A stretch of 33,593 nt of DNA from an uncultured Pelagibacteraceae bacterium (GCA_902552705.1 CACDHZ010000001.1:1-33593), one strand, 5' to 3'. Positions 9,492 to 20,676 are shown, counted from the stretch's first letter. The notes: a model not told the origin generated them from the sequence alone. Numbers and translations: made by a program.

Positions 9492-10499
9492 TTGAGTAGC
9501 TTAACTAAAAAAAATTTAGACTCATCATTAAAGTTTGTTTATTCAGATAATAACTCATTAAGTGTTATATTTCATGATAATGATTTATTAATGGGTGTAG
9601 TTGGTGAGTTTAATGAAAACTTAAAAGAGCTAGAGAAACTTACTAATACAAATTTATATTCTAGAGGTAATTCTATTTTGATAAAATCAACTTTAGAAAA
9701 AAATGAAATAACAAAAAATGCTATTCAATTTTTAGTGAATCAATTTATTAATAATGGTAGTATAGAAAAAAAAGATATAATCTCTTCAGTAGATAAATTT
9801 ATGATACATGAAAAAGTTAAAAATAATAATGTTACAGATATAATTAAGACTCCAAAAAAATCTATTATACCAAGATCTGAAAGACAAAAAAAATATGTTA
9901 GAGCCTTAAGGCAAAATGACATTGTAATATCTGCAGGACCAGCTGGGACTGGAAAAACATTTTTAGCTGTTGCAGTTGGCCTTACAATGTTGCTTGAAAA
10001 AAAAATTGAAAGAATAATTTTATCTAGGCCAGCAGTTGAGGCTGGTGAAAGGTTAGGTTTTTTGCCAGGAGATATGAAAGAAAAAGTCGATCCTTATTTA
10101 AGACCATTATATGACTCTCTTTATGACTTATTTGATTTTGAAAAAATACAAAGAATGATCGAGATTGGTGATATTGAAATTGCTCCACTAGCTTTCATGA
10201 GAGGAAGGACACTAAAAAATTCTTTTGCTATTTTAGATGAGGCACAAAATGCGACTGATACGCAAATTAAGATGTTTTTAACACGTATTGGAGAAAATTC
10301 TAAAATTGTTGTTAATGGAGATCCAACACAAATAGACTTACCAAATAAAAGCATGTCTGGCTTAGTTAGATCAAAAGAATTATTAGGCCATCTATCAGAA
10401 ATATCAGTTGTTGATTTTGATCATTCAGATGTTGTAAGGCACCCACTTGTTACAAAAATAGTAAAAGCTTATTCAGATAAAAAAATGAATAATGATTAA
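9492..10499 (+). CDS. PhoH-like ATPase (apparent TTG start)
   Basis: SAGPAGTGKTFLAVAVGL Walker A, FAILDEAQNAT Walker B; miaB-phoH-ybeY-lnt order. Confidence 0.95.
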   Translation: MSSLTKKNLDSSLKFVYSDNNSLSVIFHDNDLLMGVVGEFNENLKELEKLTNTNLYSRGNSILIKSTLEKNEITKNAIQFLVNQFINNGSIEKKDIISSVDKFMIHEKVKNNNVTDIIKTPKKSIIPRSERQKKYVRALRQNDIVISAGPAGTGKTFLAVAVGLTMLLEKKIERIILSRPAVEAGERLGFLPGDMKEKVDPYLRPLYDSLYDLFDFEKIQRMIEIGDIEIAPLAFMRGRTLKNSFAILDEAQNATDTQIKMFLTRIGENSKIVVNGDPTQIDLPNKSMSGLVRSKELLGHLSEISVVDFDHSDVVRHPLVTKIVKAYSDKKMNND

Positions 10500-10926
10500 A
10501 GCAAATATAATTTTAGATTCTTCTAAATGGAAAAATAAAATAAAAAATCCAAATAATTACTTTAAAAAAAAATTAATTAAATTATCTAAAATTCCTTATT
10601 TAAAAAAAAAAAAACAAGAATTTTCAATACTTCTAACAAATAATAAGAAGATAAAAGATTTAAATTATAAATTTAGAAAAAAAAATAAACCAACAGATGT
10701 GTTGTCATTTCAATCTAATGATAAAGATTATATCGGTGATATAGCGATAAGTTATGAAATGATTAATAGGAAATCAAAATTATCAAATTTTTTTTTAGAA
10801 TTAGATAAAATTTGGATACATGGATATTTTCACTTAAATGGATATGACCATAAAAAAATAAAAGACTTTAAAAAAATGGTTAAAAAAGAAAATTTGGTTT
10901 TAAGTTATCTTTATAAAATAAATTGA
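10492..10926 (+). CDS. ybeY: rRNA maturation endoribonuclease YbeY
   Basis: KPTDVLSFQ...IGDIAIS...HGYFHLNGYDH metal-binding motif. Confidence 0.94.
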   Translation: MIKANIILDSSKWKNKIKNPNNYFKKKLIKLSKIPYLKKKKQEFSILLTNNKKIKDLNYKFRKKNKPTDVLSFQSNDKDYIGDIAISYEMINRKSKLSNFFLELDKIWIHGYFHLNGYDHKKIKDFKKMVKKENLVLSYLYKIN

Positions 10927-12449
10927 TGTTTCTATTACAAAATAAAATATCTACTTATATAATTCCTTTTGTCTTAGGACTAACAACTTCTTTTAGTCTT
11001 CCTCCATACAATCTTTTTTTTATAAATTTTTTAACTTTTCCGTTTCTTCTAATTTATTTAATTTATAATTATAAAAAAGGGAAAGTAACATCTTTCAAAA
11101 TTGGTTTGATGTTTGGATTTGGTTATTTCATTTCTAATTTATATTGGATCACGAATGCTCTAACCTTTGAAGAAAATTTTAAACCCTTAATACCATTTGC
11201 TTTAATATTAATTCCTTTATTTTTAGGAAGCTTCTATGGAGTAGCAACGTTTTTATCTTCTTTTTTTTCTTTAGATAAAAAATTTTCTTCAGTACTAATT
11301 TTTTCATTTTTTTTTTCTTTAATCGAGTTTATTAGAAGTTTTATTTTAGGTGGATTTCCATGGAACTTAATAGCATTTTCTTGGACAAATAATATAAATT
11401 TTTTACAAATTCTTTCAATTGTTGGCACTTATTCTTTCAACTTATTAAGTATAACTTTTTTTTTATTACCAACTGTTATTTTTTTTAATTATAAAAAGAC
11501 TACAAAATTAATCTTTTTATTTTTTATTTTTACAACATTATTTTTAAATTTTCTTTATGGATCATTTATTTTAAAAAAAAATAATCAAATAAATGAAGTA
11601 AATTTAGATTTTTCAATAAAAATAATTTCACCTGATATCGATATCAATAGGTATTTTCAAAATGAAGAAATTGAAAAAATAATTTTAGAATTAGTAAAAA
11701 TAAGTAATCCAAATGAGTTAGAAAAAACTGTTTTTATTTTTCCAGAAGGTGTTCTCCCCAATATATATTTAGAAGATCTGAAAAATTATAGTTATATTTT
11801 TGAAAAAAATTATTCGAAAAAACATAAAATTATTATGGGAATAAATAGCAAAGACGATATAGAAGTATTTAATTCAATGGTGGTTTTAGATAATAATTTA
11901 AATATTTTAGATCAGTATAATAAAAATAAATTGGTCCCCTTTGGAGAATATTTACCTTTTGAAAACTTATTAAAAAAATTAGGAATTAAAAAGATTACCC
12001 AAGGGTATGGTTCCTTTGCGATGGATAATAAACGAAATATGATAAATATTGATAATATAAATTTTCTACCTTTAATATGTTATGAAATAATTTATTCGGG
12101 AAATATTAATAAAACAAACAGTAATTTTGATTTCATATTGAATATATCTGAGGATGGTTGGTTTGGTAATTCTGTAGGACCTATTCAGCATTTTTCACAT
12201 TCTATATTTAGATCCATAGAAGAAGGAAAAAATTTAATTCGTTCAGCAAACAATGGTATTTCAGCATTTATTAACTCAAATGGGGAGATAATAGAATATA
12301 TAGAATCAACTGAGAAGGGAGTTATTGAGATTAAAAATTTTAAACAATCAAAAAAAACTGTCTTTAGTTCTTTTGGGAATAAGATCTTCTTTTATTTTTT
12401 GCTAATTTATATTACTTTAATTTTTTTTTTAAAAAAAATTAAAAGATGA
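10923..12449 (+). CDS. lnt: Apolipoprotein N-acyltransferase
   Basis: Multi-TM N-terminus, nitrilase domain with [35 protein letters not shown]. Confidence 0.95.
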   Translation: MMFLLQNKISTYIIPFVLGLTTSFSLPPYNLFFINFLTFPFLLIYLIYNYKKGKVTSFKIGLMFGFGYFISNLYWITNALTFEENFKPLIPFALILIPLFLGSFYGVATFLSSFFSLDKKFSSVLIFSFFFSLIEFIRSFILGGFPWNLIAFSWTNNINFLQILSIVGTYSFNLLSITFFLLPTVIFFNYKKTTKLIFLFFIFTTLFLNFLYGSFILKKNNQINEVNLDFSIKIISPDIDINRYFQNEEIEKIILELVKISNPNELEKTVFIFPEGVLPNIYLEDLKNYSYIFEKNYSKKHKIIMGINSKDDIEVFNSMVVLDNNLNILDQYNKNKLVPFGEYLPFENLLKKLGIKKITQGYGSFAMDNKRNMINIDNINFLPLICYEIIYSGNINKTNSNFDFILNISEDGWFGNSVGPIQHFSHSIFRSIEEGKNLIRSANNGISAFINSNGEIIEYIESTEKGVIEIKNFKQSKKTVFSSFGNKIFFYFLLIYITLIFFLKKIKR

Positions 12450-13609
12450 AAAAAAATTATTTATTTACTAGCGAGTCTGTCTCAGAAGGACATCCAGATA
12501 AAGTTTGTGACAGAATATCAGATATGGTTGTAGATACTTTTTTAAGTGGAGAACCTCAATCGAGAGTAGCTTGTGAAACTTTAACAACAACAAATAAAGT
12601 TGTTTTAGCAGGAGAAGTAAGAGGGCCTGAAATTAAAAAAGAGGATTTAATTCAAAAAGTTAGAGAATGTATTAAAGATATAGGTTATGACCAAGAAGGT
12701 TTTAGTTGGAAAGATACTACTAAGGTTGAAGCCCATTTACACTCTCAGTCAGCAGATATAGCGATGGGTGTAGATTCATCAGGAAATAAAGATGAAGGTG
12801 CTGGAGATCAGGGAATTATGTTTGGATATGCGTGTAATGAAACTGATGTTCTAATGCCAGCTCCAATCCATTATTCTCATAGAATTTTAAGACAGATGGC
12901 TGAAGATAGAAAATCAGGAAAGCTAAAAGGAATAGAACCAGATTCAAAAAGTCAAATTACTATTGAGTATAAAGATGGTCTACCTAATGCAGTAAAATCT
13001 GTAGTGATCTCTACACAACATTCGAAAGATGTTGATCTAGCAAAAGTTAAAGAACTATGTATGCCATATATTGAGAGATCTATTCCAAAAAATTTATTAG
13101 GTAATCTCGATGAAAAAGAAATTTATATAAATCCTACAGGAAATTTTGTGATTGGCGGTCCTGATGGAGACAGTGGATTAACAGGAAGAAAAATAATAGT
13201 AGATACATACGGAGGAGCAGCACCACATGGAGGTGGAGCTTTTTCAGGAAAAGATCCTACAAAGGTAGATAGATCAGCAGCTTATGCTTCAAGATATTTA
13301 GCAAAAAATGTTGTTGCTTCAAAGATAGCTGATAAATGTTTAATTCAACTTGCTTATGCAATTGGAGTTTCAAAACCTTTATCAATCTATGTAGATCTTT
13401 TTGATAATGATGAAGAAAAAAATAGACACGTAGAAAAATTAATTAATGATAACTTTGATCTAAGCCCAAGAGGAATTAGAGAAATGTTAGGATTAAACAA
13501 ACCTATATATGAAAAAACTGCAGCATATGGACATTTTGGAAGAGAACCTGGTCCTGATGGCTCATTTTCTTGGGAAAAAACTGATAAAGCAGATATTTTT
13601 AAGAAGTAA
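12446..13609 (+). CDS. metK: S-adenosylmethionine synthetase
   Basis: [47 protein letters not shown]. Confidence 0.99.
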   Translation: MKKNYLFTSESVSEGHPDKVCDRISDMVVDTFLSGEPQSRVACETLTTTNKVVLAGEVRGPEIKKEDLIQKVRECIKDIGYDQEGFSWKDTTKVEAHLHSQSADIAMGVDSSGNKDEGAGDQGIMFGYACNETDVLMPAPIHYSHRILRQMAEDRKSGKLKGIEPDSKSQITIEYKDGLPNAVKSVVISTQHSKDVDLAKVKELCMPYIERSIPKNLLGNLDEKEIYINPTGNFVIGGPDGDSGLTGRKIIVDTYGGAAPHGGGAFSGKDPTKVDRSAAYASRYLAKNVVASKIADKCLIQLAYAIGVSKPLSIYVDLFDNDEEKNRHVEKLINDNFDLSPRGIREMLGLNKPIYEKTAAYGHFGREPGPDGSFSWEKTDKADIFKK

Positions 13610-13614
13610 TTGAG

Positions 13615-13642
13615 TTGAAAATATAAAAAAAATACATATATT
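13615..13642 (+). promoter_or_regulatory. Possible promoter for the nusA operon
   Basis: TTGAAA (13615-13620), 16-bp spacer, TATATT (13637-13642); weak signal in an AT-rich background. Confidence 0.3.
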
Positions 13643-13664
13643 CACTTTACATTGTTAAAATCAC

Positions 13665-13691
13665 AAAATGGGCTCTGGCCCATTTTTTTTT
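13665..13691 (+). terminator. Intrinsic-terminator-like hairpin in the metK-nusA gap
   Basis: AAAATGGGC-TCTG-GCCCATTTT perfect 9-bp stem followed by a continuous T run, ending 14 bp before the nusA ATG. Confidence 0.85.
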
Positions 13692-13705
13692 GGGACTGAC
13701 AAAAT

Positions 13706-15259
13706 ATGTTAAATAGAAGATCTGATAAGTTAGAATTACTTAGAATAGCTGAGGCAGTAGCTTTAGAAAAATCTATAGATAAGGAATTAATCATAGAGTC
13801 CATGGAAACAGGAATTGCTAAAGCGGCCAAATCTAAATTTGGTCAAGATAATGAAATTAAAGTTTTAATTAATCGAGATAATGGTGATATTGGAATTTTT
13901 AGAAAACTAATTATTGTTGAAAAACCAGAAAATACCAACATAGAAATAACTCTTCAAGACGCAATAAGCTTGAATGCACAAAATAGTGGTAAAAAAATAG
14001 GTGATGAAATTTTACAACCTTTACCATCTTTTGATTTTGGAAGAATAGCTGCTCAAACAGCAAAACAAGTAATAAGTTCTAATGTAAGAGAAGCTGAACG
14101 TGAGAGACAGTATAATGATTTTATAGATAAAAAAGATACTATTTTAAGTGGTATTGTTAAAAGATTAGAATTTGGAAACGTAATTGTAGACTTAGGAAGA
14201 ACTGAAGCAATTATCCAAAAAAATGAAATGATACCTAGAGAAAATATTAAAGCAGGTGATAGGGTTAAAGCATATTGTTATGATGTAAAAAGAGAAACTA
14301 GGGGGCAACAGATATTTTTATCAAGAGCTCATCCAAAATTCATGGAAGGTTTATTTATTCAAGAAGTACCAGAAATTTATGATGGTTTAATAGAAATTAA
14401 ATCATCTGCTAGAGATCCTGGAAGTAGAGCTAAAATTTGTGTTAAAGCTGTTGATACTTCTTTAGATCCAGTTGGAGCATGTGTTGGTATGAGGGGATCT
14501 AGAGTTCAAGCGGTTGTAAATGAATTGCAAGGTGAAAAAATTGATATAGTTAATTGGTCAGAAGATCCAGCGATAGTTGTAGCAAATGCATTATCACCAG
14601 CAGAAGTTCAAAGAGTAAATGTTGACAGCACTGCAAAAAAATTAGATGTAATTTTAACTGAAGAAAATCTTAGTAAAGCAATTGGACGTAGAGGACAAAA
14701 TGTAAGACTTGCTACAAAATTATTAAATTATGAAATTAATATTATGACTGATGCTGAAGACTCAGAAAGAAGACAGGCTGAATTTAAGGAAAAAACAGAA
14801 AATTTTGTAAAAAATCTTGAACTAGATGAAACTTTAGGTCAATTACTTGTGGCTGAGGGATTTTCTTCTATCTCAGACATTAAAGACAGTACACCTGAAA
14901 ATTTAATCAAAATTGAAGGTATAGAGGAAGAGACTGCTATAGCATTGATAGAGAGAGCTAAAGAATTTTATTTAAAAGATCAGGAAGATATTACAAAAAG
15001 AATTAAAGATTTAGGTTTGCAAGATGATCTAATAAATCATAAAGGACTTACACCAGGTATGTTAGTTACTTTAGGAGAACAGAAAATTTTAAAATTAGAA
15101 GATTTTGCTGACCTTGCGTCTGATGAACTTACTGGTGATTACGATATTGTAAAAGGAGAAAGAATTAAAATTCAAGGGTATCTTGAGGATTTTGCATTAT
15201 CAAAAGCAGAAGCTGATGAGTTAATCATGTCGGCGAGAAAAATAGTTTATAAAGATTGA
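13706..15259 (+). CDS. nusA: Transcription termination/antitermination factor NusA
   Basis: S1/KH motifs: GACVGMRGSRVQAVVNELQGEKIDIV, LSKAIGRRGQNVRLAT; located upstream of infB. Confidence 0.97.
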   Translation: MLNRRSDKLELLRIAEAVALEKSIDKELIIESMETGIAKAAKSKFGQDNEIKVLINRDNGDIGIFRKLIIVEKPENTNIEITLQDAISLNAQNSGKKIGDEILQPLPSFDFGRIAAQTAKQVISSNVREAERERQYNDFIDKKDTILSGIVKRLEFGNVIVDLGRTEAIIQKNEMIPRENIKAGDRVKAYCYDVKRETRGQQIFLSRAHPKFMEGLFIQEVPEIYDGLIEIKSSARDPGSRAKICVKAVDTSLDPVGACVGMRGSRVQAVVNELQGEKIDIVNWSEDPAIVVANALSPAEVQRVNVDSTAKKLDVILTEENLSKAIGRRGQNVRLATKLLNYEINIMTDAEDSERRQAEFKEKTENFVKNLELDETLGQLLVAEGFSSISDIKDSTPENLIKIEGIEEETAIALIERAKEFYLKDQEDITKRIKDLGLQDDLINHKGLTPGMLVTLGEQKILKLEDFADLASDELTGDYDIVKGERIKIQGYLEDFALSKAEADELIMSARKIVYKD

Positions 15260-15269
15260 GTAATGAAAT

Positions 15270-17486
15270 ATGGACAAGAAAAAATCAAAATTAACACTTT
15301 CAGGCATTGCCAAGAAATCAATAAAGAATATAGAACTTGCAAAAACTAAAAGTAAAAATTCTGTTATAATTGAAAAAAAAACTAATAAGTTTGTTTCAAG
15401 AACAAATTTAAATAAATCATCAAGTTTTAAGCCTAAAGTAGCCTCTCATTCTAAAGGTGGCTTTAATCCAAGAACTGGAGGATCAGCTTTTAAACCTTCA
15501 CTTCCAATTACTAATGACTATGAAAAACGTAAATTAGCAGAACAAAGAGCAACTAGAAGACTTAAGGGTGACACTTTAGAAAAAGGAAAATCTGATACAA
15601 AAAAGAGAGAGAGAAAATTAACTGTTTCACAAGCTTTAAGTGATGAAATTGAAGCTCGAACAAGAAGTTTGGCTTCACTTAAAAGAGCAAAGTTAAAAGA
15701 AAATAAAGAACTTTCTAAAAAAGAAATTCAAGAAAATTTAAAACCAATAAAAAGAGATGTAAATATTCCTGAAGCTATTACTGTAAGAGAGCTAGCAAAT
15801 AGAATGGCCGAACAATCAAGCAATGTTATTAAGCATTTATTCGAAATGGGTGTAACCGTAACAATTAACCAAACACTTGCTTCAGACACTGCAGAGTATT
15901 TAGTAAAAGAATTTGGTCATAATCCAATACGAGAGGAAAAAGCAGAGGAAATTATAAAAAAGATTAAAGAAACAAGATCTGAAAATTTAAAAAATAGACC
16001 TCCGATAGTAACTGTCATGGGACACGTAGATCATGGTAAAACATCAGTTTTAGATGTATTAAGAAGCGCTAATGTTGTATCTGGAGAGTTTGGAGGAATA
16101 ACTCAACACATTGGTGCCTATCAAATAGAACATCAATCAAATAAGATTACTTTTATAGATACACCTGGCCATGCTGCTTTTACTGAGATGAGAGCAAGAG
16201 GGTCAAAACTGACTGATGTTGTGGTATTAGTTGTAGCAGCTGATGATGGCGTAAAACCACAAACAATAGAGTCAATTAAACATGCTAAGGCTGCTAATGT
16301 TCCAATTGTAGTAGCAATCAATAAATGTGACTTACCTGATGCAGATCCACAAAAAATTAAAAATCAACTTTTAGAATATGAACTGATTGCTGAAGAGTTG
16401 TCAGGCGATACTTTAATGGTTGAAATTTCTGCAAAAACAAAAAAAAATTTAGATAAACTTATTGAGTCAATTTTATTACAATCTGAAATTTTAGATTTAA
16501 AAACAGATTTTGATTCAAAAGCAACAGGTATAGTTTTAGAGTCAAAGATTGATGTAGGTAGAGGAGCAGTAGCAACAGTAGTAGTTACATCAGGTACGAT
16601 TAAAAAGGGTGATTTTTTTGTTAGTGGTTTAAAATGGGGCAAGGTAAGAGCTTTAATTAATGATAAAGGACAAAATGTTGATGAAGCTACGCCATCTTCA
16701 CCTGTTGAAATTTTAGGTATTAATGGTGCAGCTAAATCTGGAGATGATTTTATTGTTTTAGATACAGAAAAAGAAGCAAAAACTTTAAGTGAAAACAGAG
16801 CTGAAGAAAATAAAAATACTGGAAACCCATTAACTTTTGTAACACAAGATTCTGCATTTACAGACAAATCTGTTGATGAATTAAATATTATTGTAAAATC
16901 AGATGTACATGGATCATCTGAGGCAATTAAAAGTGCTATCAATCAAATTTTACATGATGAAGTTAAACCAAAAATTATTTTATCAGATATTGGAATGGTA
17001 ACCGAAACCGATGTTACATTAGCAAAAGCATCAAACGCAGTTTTGATTGCTTTCAATGTAAAACCAAGCAAAGAAGCAAAAAAATTAGCAGAAAATGAAA
17101 AAATAAATATTGCCACATATAATATAATTTATGAGGTTTTAGATTATATTAAGCAGAAGATGTCTGGTTTACTTGCTCCTGATGTTCAAGAAAATGTTAC
17201 TGGAACCGCTCAAATTTTAGAAATTTTTAAAGTTTCAGGCACAGGAAAAGTTGCGGGATCTAAAGTTTTAGAAGGAGAAATATCTAGTGGATCAAATGCA
17301 AGAGTTATTCGAGATGGAACAATTATTTATACTGGTAAAATTAGCACGATTTTTAGAGAAAAAAATCAAGCTAAACAGGTTAGTAATGGTCAAGAGTGTG
17401 GAATAACGCTTAAAGACTTTATAGATTTTCAAAAAAACGATACAATAGAGGCCTTTAAAACTGTCTCAACAGAAAGAATGGTATAA
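15270..17486 (+). CDS. infB: Translation initiation factor IF-2
   Basis: [43 protein letters not shown]. Confidence 0.99.
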   Translation: MDKKKSKLTLSGIAKKSIKNIELAKTKSKNSVIIEKKTNKFVSRTNLNKSSSFKPKVASHSKGGFNPRTGGSAFKPSLPITNDYEKRKLAEQRATRRLKGDTLEKGKSDTKKRERKLTVSQALSDEIEARTRSLASLKRAKLKENKELSKKEIQENLKPIKRDVNIPEAITVRELANRMAEQSSNVIKHLFEMGVTVTINQTLASDTAEYLVKEFGHNPIREEKAEEIIKKIKETRSENLKNRPPIVTVMGHVDHGKTSVLDVLRSANVVSGEFGGITQHIGAYQIEHQSNKITFIDTPGHAAFTEMRARGSKLTDVVVLVVAADDGVKPQTIESIKHAKAANVPIVVAINKCDLPDADPQKIKNQLLEYELIAEELSGDTLMVEISAKTKKNLDKLIESILLQSEILDLKTDFDSKATGIVLESKIDVGRGAVATVVVTSGTIKKGDFFVSGLKWGKVRALINDKGQNVDEATPSSPVEILGINGAAKSGDDFIVLDTEKEAKTLSENRAEENKNTGNPLTFVTQDSAFTDKSVDELNIIVKSDVHGSSEAIKSAINQILHDEVKPKIILSDIGMVTETDVTLAKASNAVLIAFNVKPSKEAKKLAENEKINIATYNIIYEVLDYIKQKMSGLLAPDVQENVTGTAQILEIFKVSGTGKVAGSKVLEGEISSGSNARVIRDGTIIYTGKISTIFREKNQAKQVSNGQECGITLKDFIDFQKNDTIEAFKTVSTERMV

Positions 17487-17854
17487 TGGCTGATAGAATA
17501 GGTAAACCAGTGTCACAGAGACAATTACGAGTTGGAGAGATGATTAAGCAATCTTTAGGCATGATTTTTTCTAGAAATGAAGCTAAGGTTCCAAATTTAG
17601 AAACAAATACAATTACAGTCACTGAAGTAAAAATGAGTCAAGATCTTAAAATAGCCAAAGCTTATGTATTACCTTTAGGAGGAAAGGATACAGAGGAAGT
17701 CATTGAGAAATTAAAAGAATATTCTTTTTTAATCAGAAAAGTTTTGTCAAAAAAAATAATTACAAAGTATTTACCTAAAATTATTTTTGCAAAAGATGAC
17801 TCTTTTGAATACGCAGAAAAAATAGAAAATTTAATTAAACAATCAAATAAATAG
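17486..17854 (+). CDS. rbfA: Ribosome-binding factor A
   Basis: SQRQLRVGEMIKQSLGMIF; TAATG overlap with infB. Confidence 0.95.
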   Translation: MADRIGKPVSQRQLRVGEMIKQSLGMIFSRNEAKVPNLETNTITVTEVKMSQDLKIAKAYVLPLGGKDTEEVIEKLKEYSFLIRKVLSKKIITKYLPKIIFAKDDSFEYAEKIENLIKQSNK

Positions 17855-17866
17855 GAAAATAAAAAT

Positions 17867-18115
17867 ATGACAAAAAAAATAGAGGGATTAAAATTACACA
17901 GTAGTGACACTGGTTCTTCAGAAATACAAATTGCATTGTTAACTGACAAAATTGAAATTCTTTCAAAACATATTGACAAATTTAAAAAAGATAAGCATTC
18001 GTCAGTAGGATTGTTAAGAGCGGTAAATAGAAGAAAAAAATTGTTGGAATACCTTAAAAAAAATAAAGTGGATTCTTACAAAAATGTGCTGTCGAAATTG
18101 AATTTAAGAAAATAG
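17867..18115 (+). CDS. rpsO: 30S ribosomal protein S15
   Basis: SSDTGSSEIQIALLTDKIEILSKHI...LLRAVNRRKKLLEYLKK. Confidence 0.98.
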   Translation: MTKKIEGLKLHSSDTGSSEIQIALLTDKIEILSKHIDKFKKDKHSSVGLLRAVNRRKKLLEYLKKNKVDSYKNVLSKLNLRK

Positions 18116-18133
18116 AAATCAAGATGGATAGAA

Positions 18134-18158
18134 CGAAACGAAACGAAACGAAACGAAA
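18134..18158 (+). repeat. Pentanucleotide tandem repeat (CGAAA)5
   Basis: Direct read: gaa-cgaaa-cgaaa-cgaaa-cgaaa-cgaaa-ag inside a mostly purine leader. Confidence 0.97.
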
Positions 18159-18173
18159 AGAAATGGAAATGAA

Positions 18174-20246
18174 ATGTTTAAAGTGTATAAGAAGGAAATT
18201 GAAGTAGCAGGAAAGAAGATAAGTTTAGAAACAGGTAAAATAGCAAGACAAGCAGACGGTGCAATAATCGCAAGATGTGGTGAGACAGTTGTTTTAGCAA
18301 CAGTAGTGGGTGCAAAAAAAGTAAATCCTGATGTAGATTATTTTCCATTATCTGTAAATTACCAAGAAAAATATTATGCAGCTGGAAAAATTCCAGGCGG
18401 ATACTTTAAGAGAGAGGCTAGGCCAACAGAAAGTGAAACATTAATATCAAGGTTAATTGATAGACCAATCAGACCCTTGTTTCCAGATGAATTTAAAAAT
18501 GAAGTTCAGTTATTACCAACGGTAGTTTCTTATGATAAAGAAAATGAAGCTGACATTTTATCAATTACAGCTTCTTCTGCAGCATTAGCTATATCAGGAA
18601 TGCCTTTTATGGGTCCTGTAGGAGCATCAAGAGTAGGTTATGTTGATGGCAAATACGTTTTAAACCCTTCAAAAACTGAATTAGAAAAATCTAAGTTAGA
18701 TTTAGTTGTGGCAGGAACAAAAGATGCTGTGCTCATGGTTGAGTCTGAAGCAAGAGGCTTAACAGAGGAAGAAATGTTAAATGCAGTCAAATTTGGCCAT
18801 GAAGGATTTGTCCCTGTGATCAAAATGATAGAGGAACTTGCAAAAGAATGCAGAAAACCAGAGTGGACTGTTGAAAAAAAAGATTTATCTGAAGTTAAAC
18901 AAAAACTCGAAGAAACTTTCACTGAAGATTTAAAGAAAGCTTTTGCAACGAGAGATAAACAAGATAGATCTAATCAAATTTCAGAGATAACTGATAAAGC
19001 TAAAAAACTTTATGAGGAAGATGAAAATTATACAGATCTAGATATAAACTCTGTGCTTAAAAACCTAGAAAAATCAATAGTAAGAACTGATATTTTAAAA
19101 AATAAAAATAGAATTGATGGAAGAAGTTTGTCAGATGTAAGGGCAATTTCATGTGAAGTTGGTTTTTTGCCAAGAACTCATGGCTCTGCTTTGTTTACTA
19201 GAGGAGAAACGCAGGCAATTGTTACTGCAACTCTTGGTACTTCTGATGATGAGCAAAGAATTGAGAGCTTAGATGGATTGCAAAGAGAAAGATTTATGCT
19301 TCATTATAATTTTCCACCCTTTTCAGTTGGTGAAACTGGAAGAATTGGAACTGGTAGAAGAGAAATTGGGCATGGTAAATTAGCGTGGAGAGCAATTCAC
19401 TCTTCTTTACCGTCAAAAGAAACATTTCCGTATACATTTAGAGTAGTGTCAGAGATTACCGAGTCTAATGGTTCTTCTTCAATGGCTACAGTTTGTGGAA
19501 CCTCACTTGCATTGATGGATGCCGGAGTACCAATTAAGGAACCGGTTGCTGGAATTGCAATGGGATTAATTAAAGAAGGTAAAGATTTTAGTGTTTTATC
19601 AGACATTTTGGGTGATGAAGATCACTTAGGTGATATGGATTTCAAAGTTGCAGGGACTAAAAATGGAATTACCTCCCTTCAAATGGATATTAAAATTACA
19701 GGTATTACATTTGAAATTATGGAGCAGGCATTAAGTCAAGCTAAAGAGGGAAGAATTCATATTTTAGGTGAAATGAATAAAGCATTAGACAAATCAAGAG
19801 CGGATGTTGGAAAACATACTCCAAAAATGGAAAAGATTACTGTTGATAAAAAAGATATTGCTGCAGTTATTGGAAAAGGTGGCGCAACTATTAGAGAGAT
19901 TGTTGAAAAATCAGGAGCAAAAGTTGATGTAAATGATGAAGGTGTAGTAACTGTTGCTGCTCCAGATGAGGAGTCAAGAAATATCGCTTTGCAGTTTATT
20001 AAAGATATCACTGCAAAAGCTGAACTTAATAAAATTTACTCTGGTAAAGTTATGAAAATTATGGAGTTTGGTGCTTTTGTAAATTTCTTAGGAAAACAAG
20101 ATGGTCTTGTTCACATTTCTGAGCTAGCTCCTAAAAGAGTGGAAAAAGTATCAGATGTTGTGAAAGAAGGTGATGAAGTAAAAGTTAAAGTTATTGGTTT
20201 TGATAGAGGTAAAGTTAAACTTTCTATGAAACAAGCTACTGAATAA
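18174..20246 (+). CDS. pnp: Polyribonucleotide nucleotidyltransferase (PNPase)
   Basis: [35 protein letters not shown]-terminal KH and S1 domains. Confidence 0.99.
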   Translation: MFKVYKKEIEVAGKKISLETGKIARQADGAIIARCGETVVLATVVGAKKVNPDVDYFPLSVNYQEKYYAAGKIPGGYFKREARPTESETLISRLIDRPIRPLFPDEFKNEVQLLPTVVSYDKENEADILSITASSAALAISGMPFMGPVGASRVGYVDGKYVLNPSKTELEKSKLDLVVAGTKDAVLMVESEARGLTEEEMLNAVKFGHEGFVPVIKMIEELAKECRKPEWTVEKKDLSEVKQKLEETFTEDLKKAFATRDKQDRSNQISEITDKAKKLYEEDENYTDLDINSVLKNLEKSIVRTDILKNKNRIDGRSLSDVRAISCEVGFLPRTHGSALFTRGETQAIVTATLGTSDDEQRIESLDGLQRERFMLHYNFPPFSVGETGRIGTGRREIGHGKLAWRAIHSSLPSKETFPYTFRVVSEITESNGSSSMATVCGTSLALMDAGVPIKEPVAGIAMGLIKEGKDFSVLSDILGDEDHLGDMDFKVAGTKNGITSLQMDIKITGITFEIMEQALSQAKEGRIHILGEMNKALDKSRADVGKHTPKMEKITVDKKDIAAVIGKGGATIREIVEKSGAKVDVNDEGVVTVAAPDEESRNIALQFIKDITAKAELNKIYSGKVMKIMEFGAFVNFLGKQDGLVHISELAPKRVEKVSDVVKEGDEVKVKVIGFDRGKVKLSMKQATE

Positions 20247-20322
20247 ATCTTAGATGTACCAAATAACTGTACGTGGCGATCTATCATCTATACACTTAAT
20301 TTAAGATTTCGTATGGTTGATT

Positions 20323-20499
20323 ATGGCTAATCTAAACGGAATTATTGAACCAATATATTTTTTAATCACATCGATATCATTTATAATATTAAGTGCAATC
20401 CAATATAAAAAATTTGGAAAAAGTATAGAAACAATTTATCTGGCAATTTTGGCGGTTTTCTTCCTAATTAGTTATCTTGCTATAATTTTAAAAGGTTAA
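20323..20499 (+). CDS. Small hydrophobic (membrane) protein, 58 aa
   Basis: MANLNGIIEPIYFLITSISFIILSAIQYKKFGKSIETIYLAILAVFFLISYLAIILKG: two TM-like segments; ATG preferred over upstream TTG at 20317. Confidence 0.6.
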   Translation: MANLNGIIEPIYFLITSISFIILSAIQYKKFGKSIETIYLAILAVFFLISYLAIILKG

Positions 20500-20519
20500 A
20501 ATTATTGATTCTTCTTATT

Positions 20520-20669
20520 TTATTTAATTTTATATTTAATTTTACTTATTAGAAACAAGGCAATAGCGCTCAAAAGAGCAAATAATTCAAGAGCATGTCC
20601 TGAGTCACCTAAAATTAGTTGTACAAATGCGAATATTATACAAACAACGAACCAAACTAAAATTAACAT
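20520..20669 (-). CDS. Small hydrophobic ORF, 49 aa, not in the supplied track
   Basis: Minus strand reads MLILVWFVVCIIFAFVQLILGDSGHALELFALLSAIALFLISKIKYKIK*, two TM-like segments with a basic tail; fills the gap before fabI. Confidence 0.5.
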   Translation of the reverse strand: MLILVWFVVCIIFAFVQLILGDSGHALELFALLSAIALFLISKIKYKIK

Positions 20670-20676
20670 TTCTATC

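Noticed and set aside
13610-13705. SAM riboswitch downstream of metK
   Set aside because: Position is after metK, and the sequence is a simple terminator stem without a recognisable SAM-II/SAM-V pseudoknot
13642-13830. 62-aa minus ORF over the nusA start
   Set aside because: Runs through the terminator hairpin and is antisense to nusA
16364-16942. 192-aa minus-strand ORF inside infB
   Set aside because: Fully antisense to a confidently assigned IF-2 frame; low-complexity Ser/Lys-rich translation with no recognisable domain
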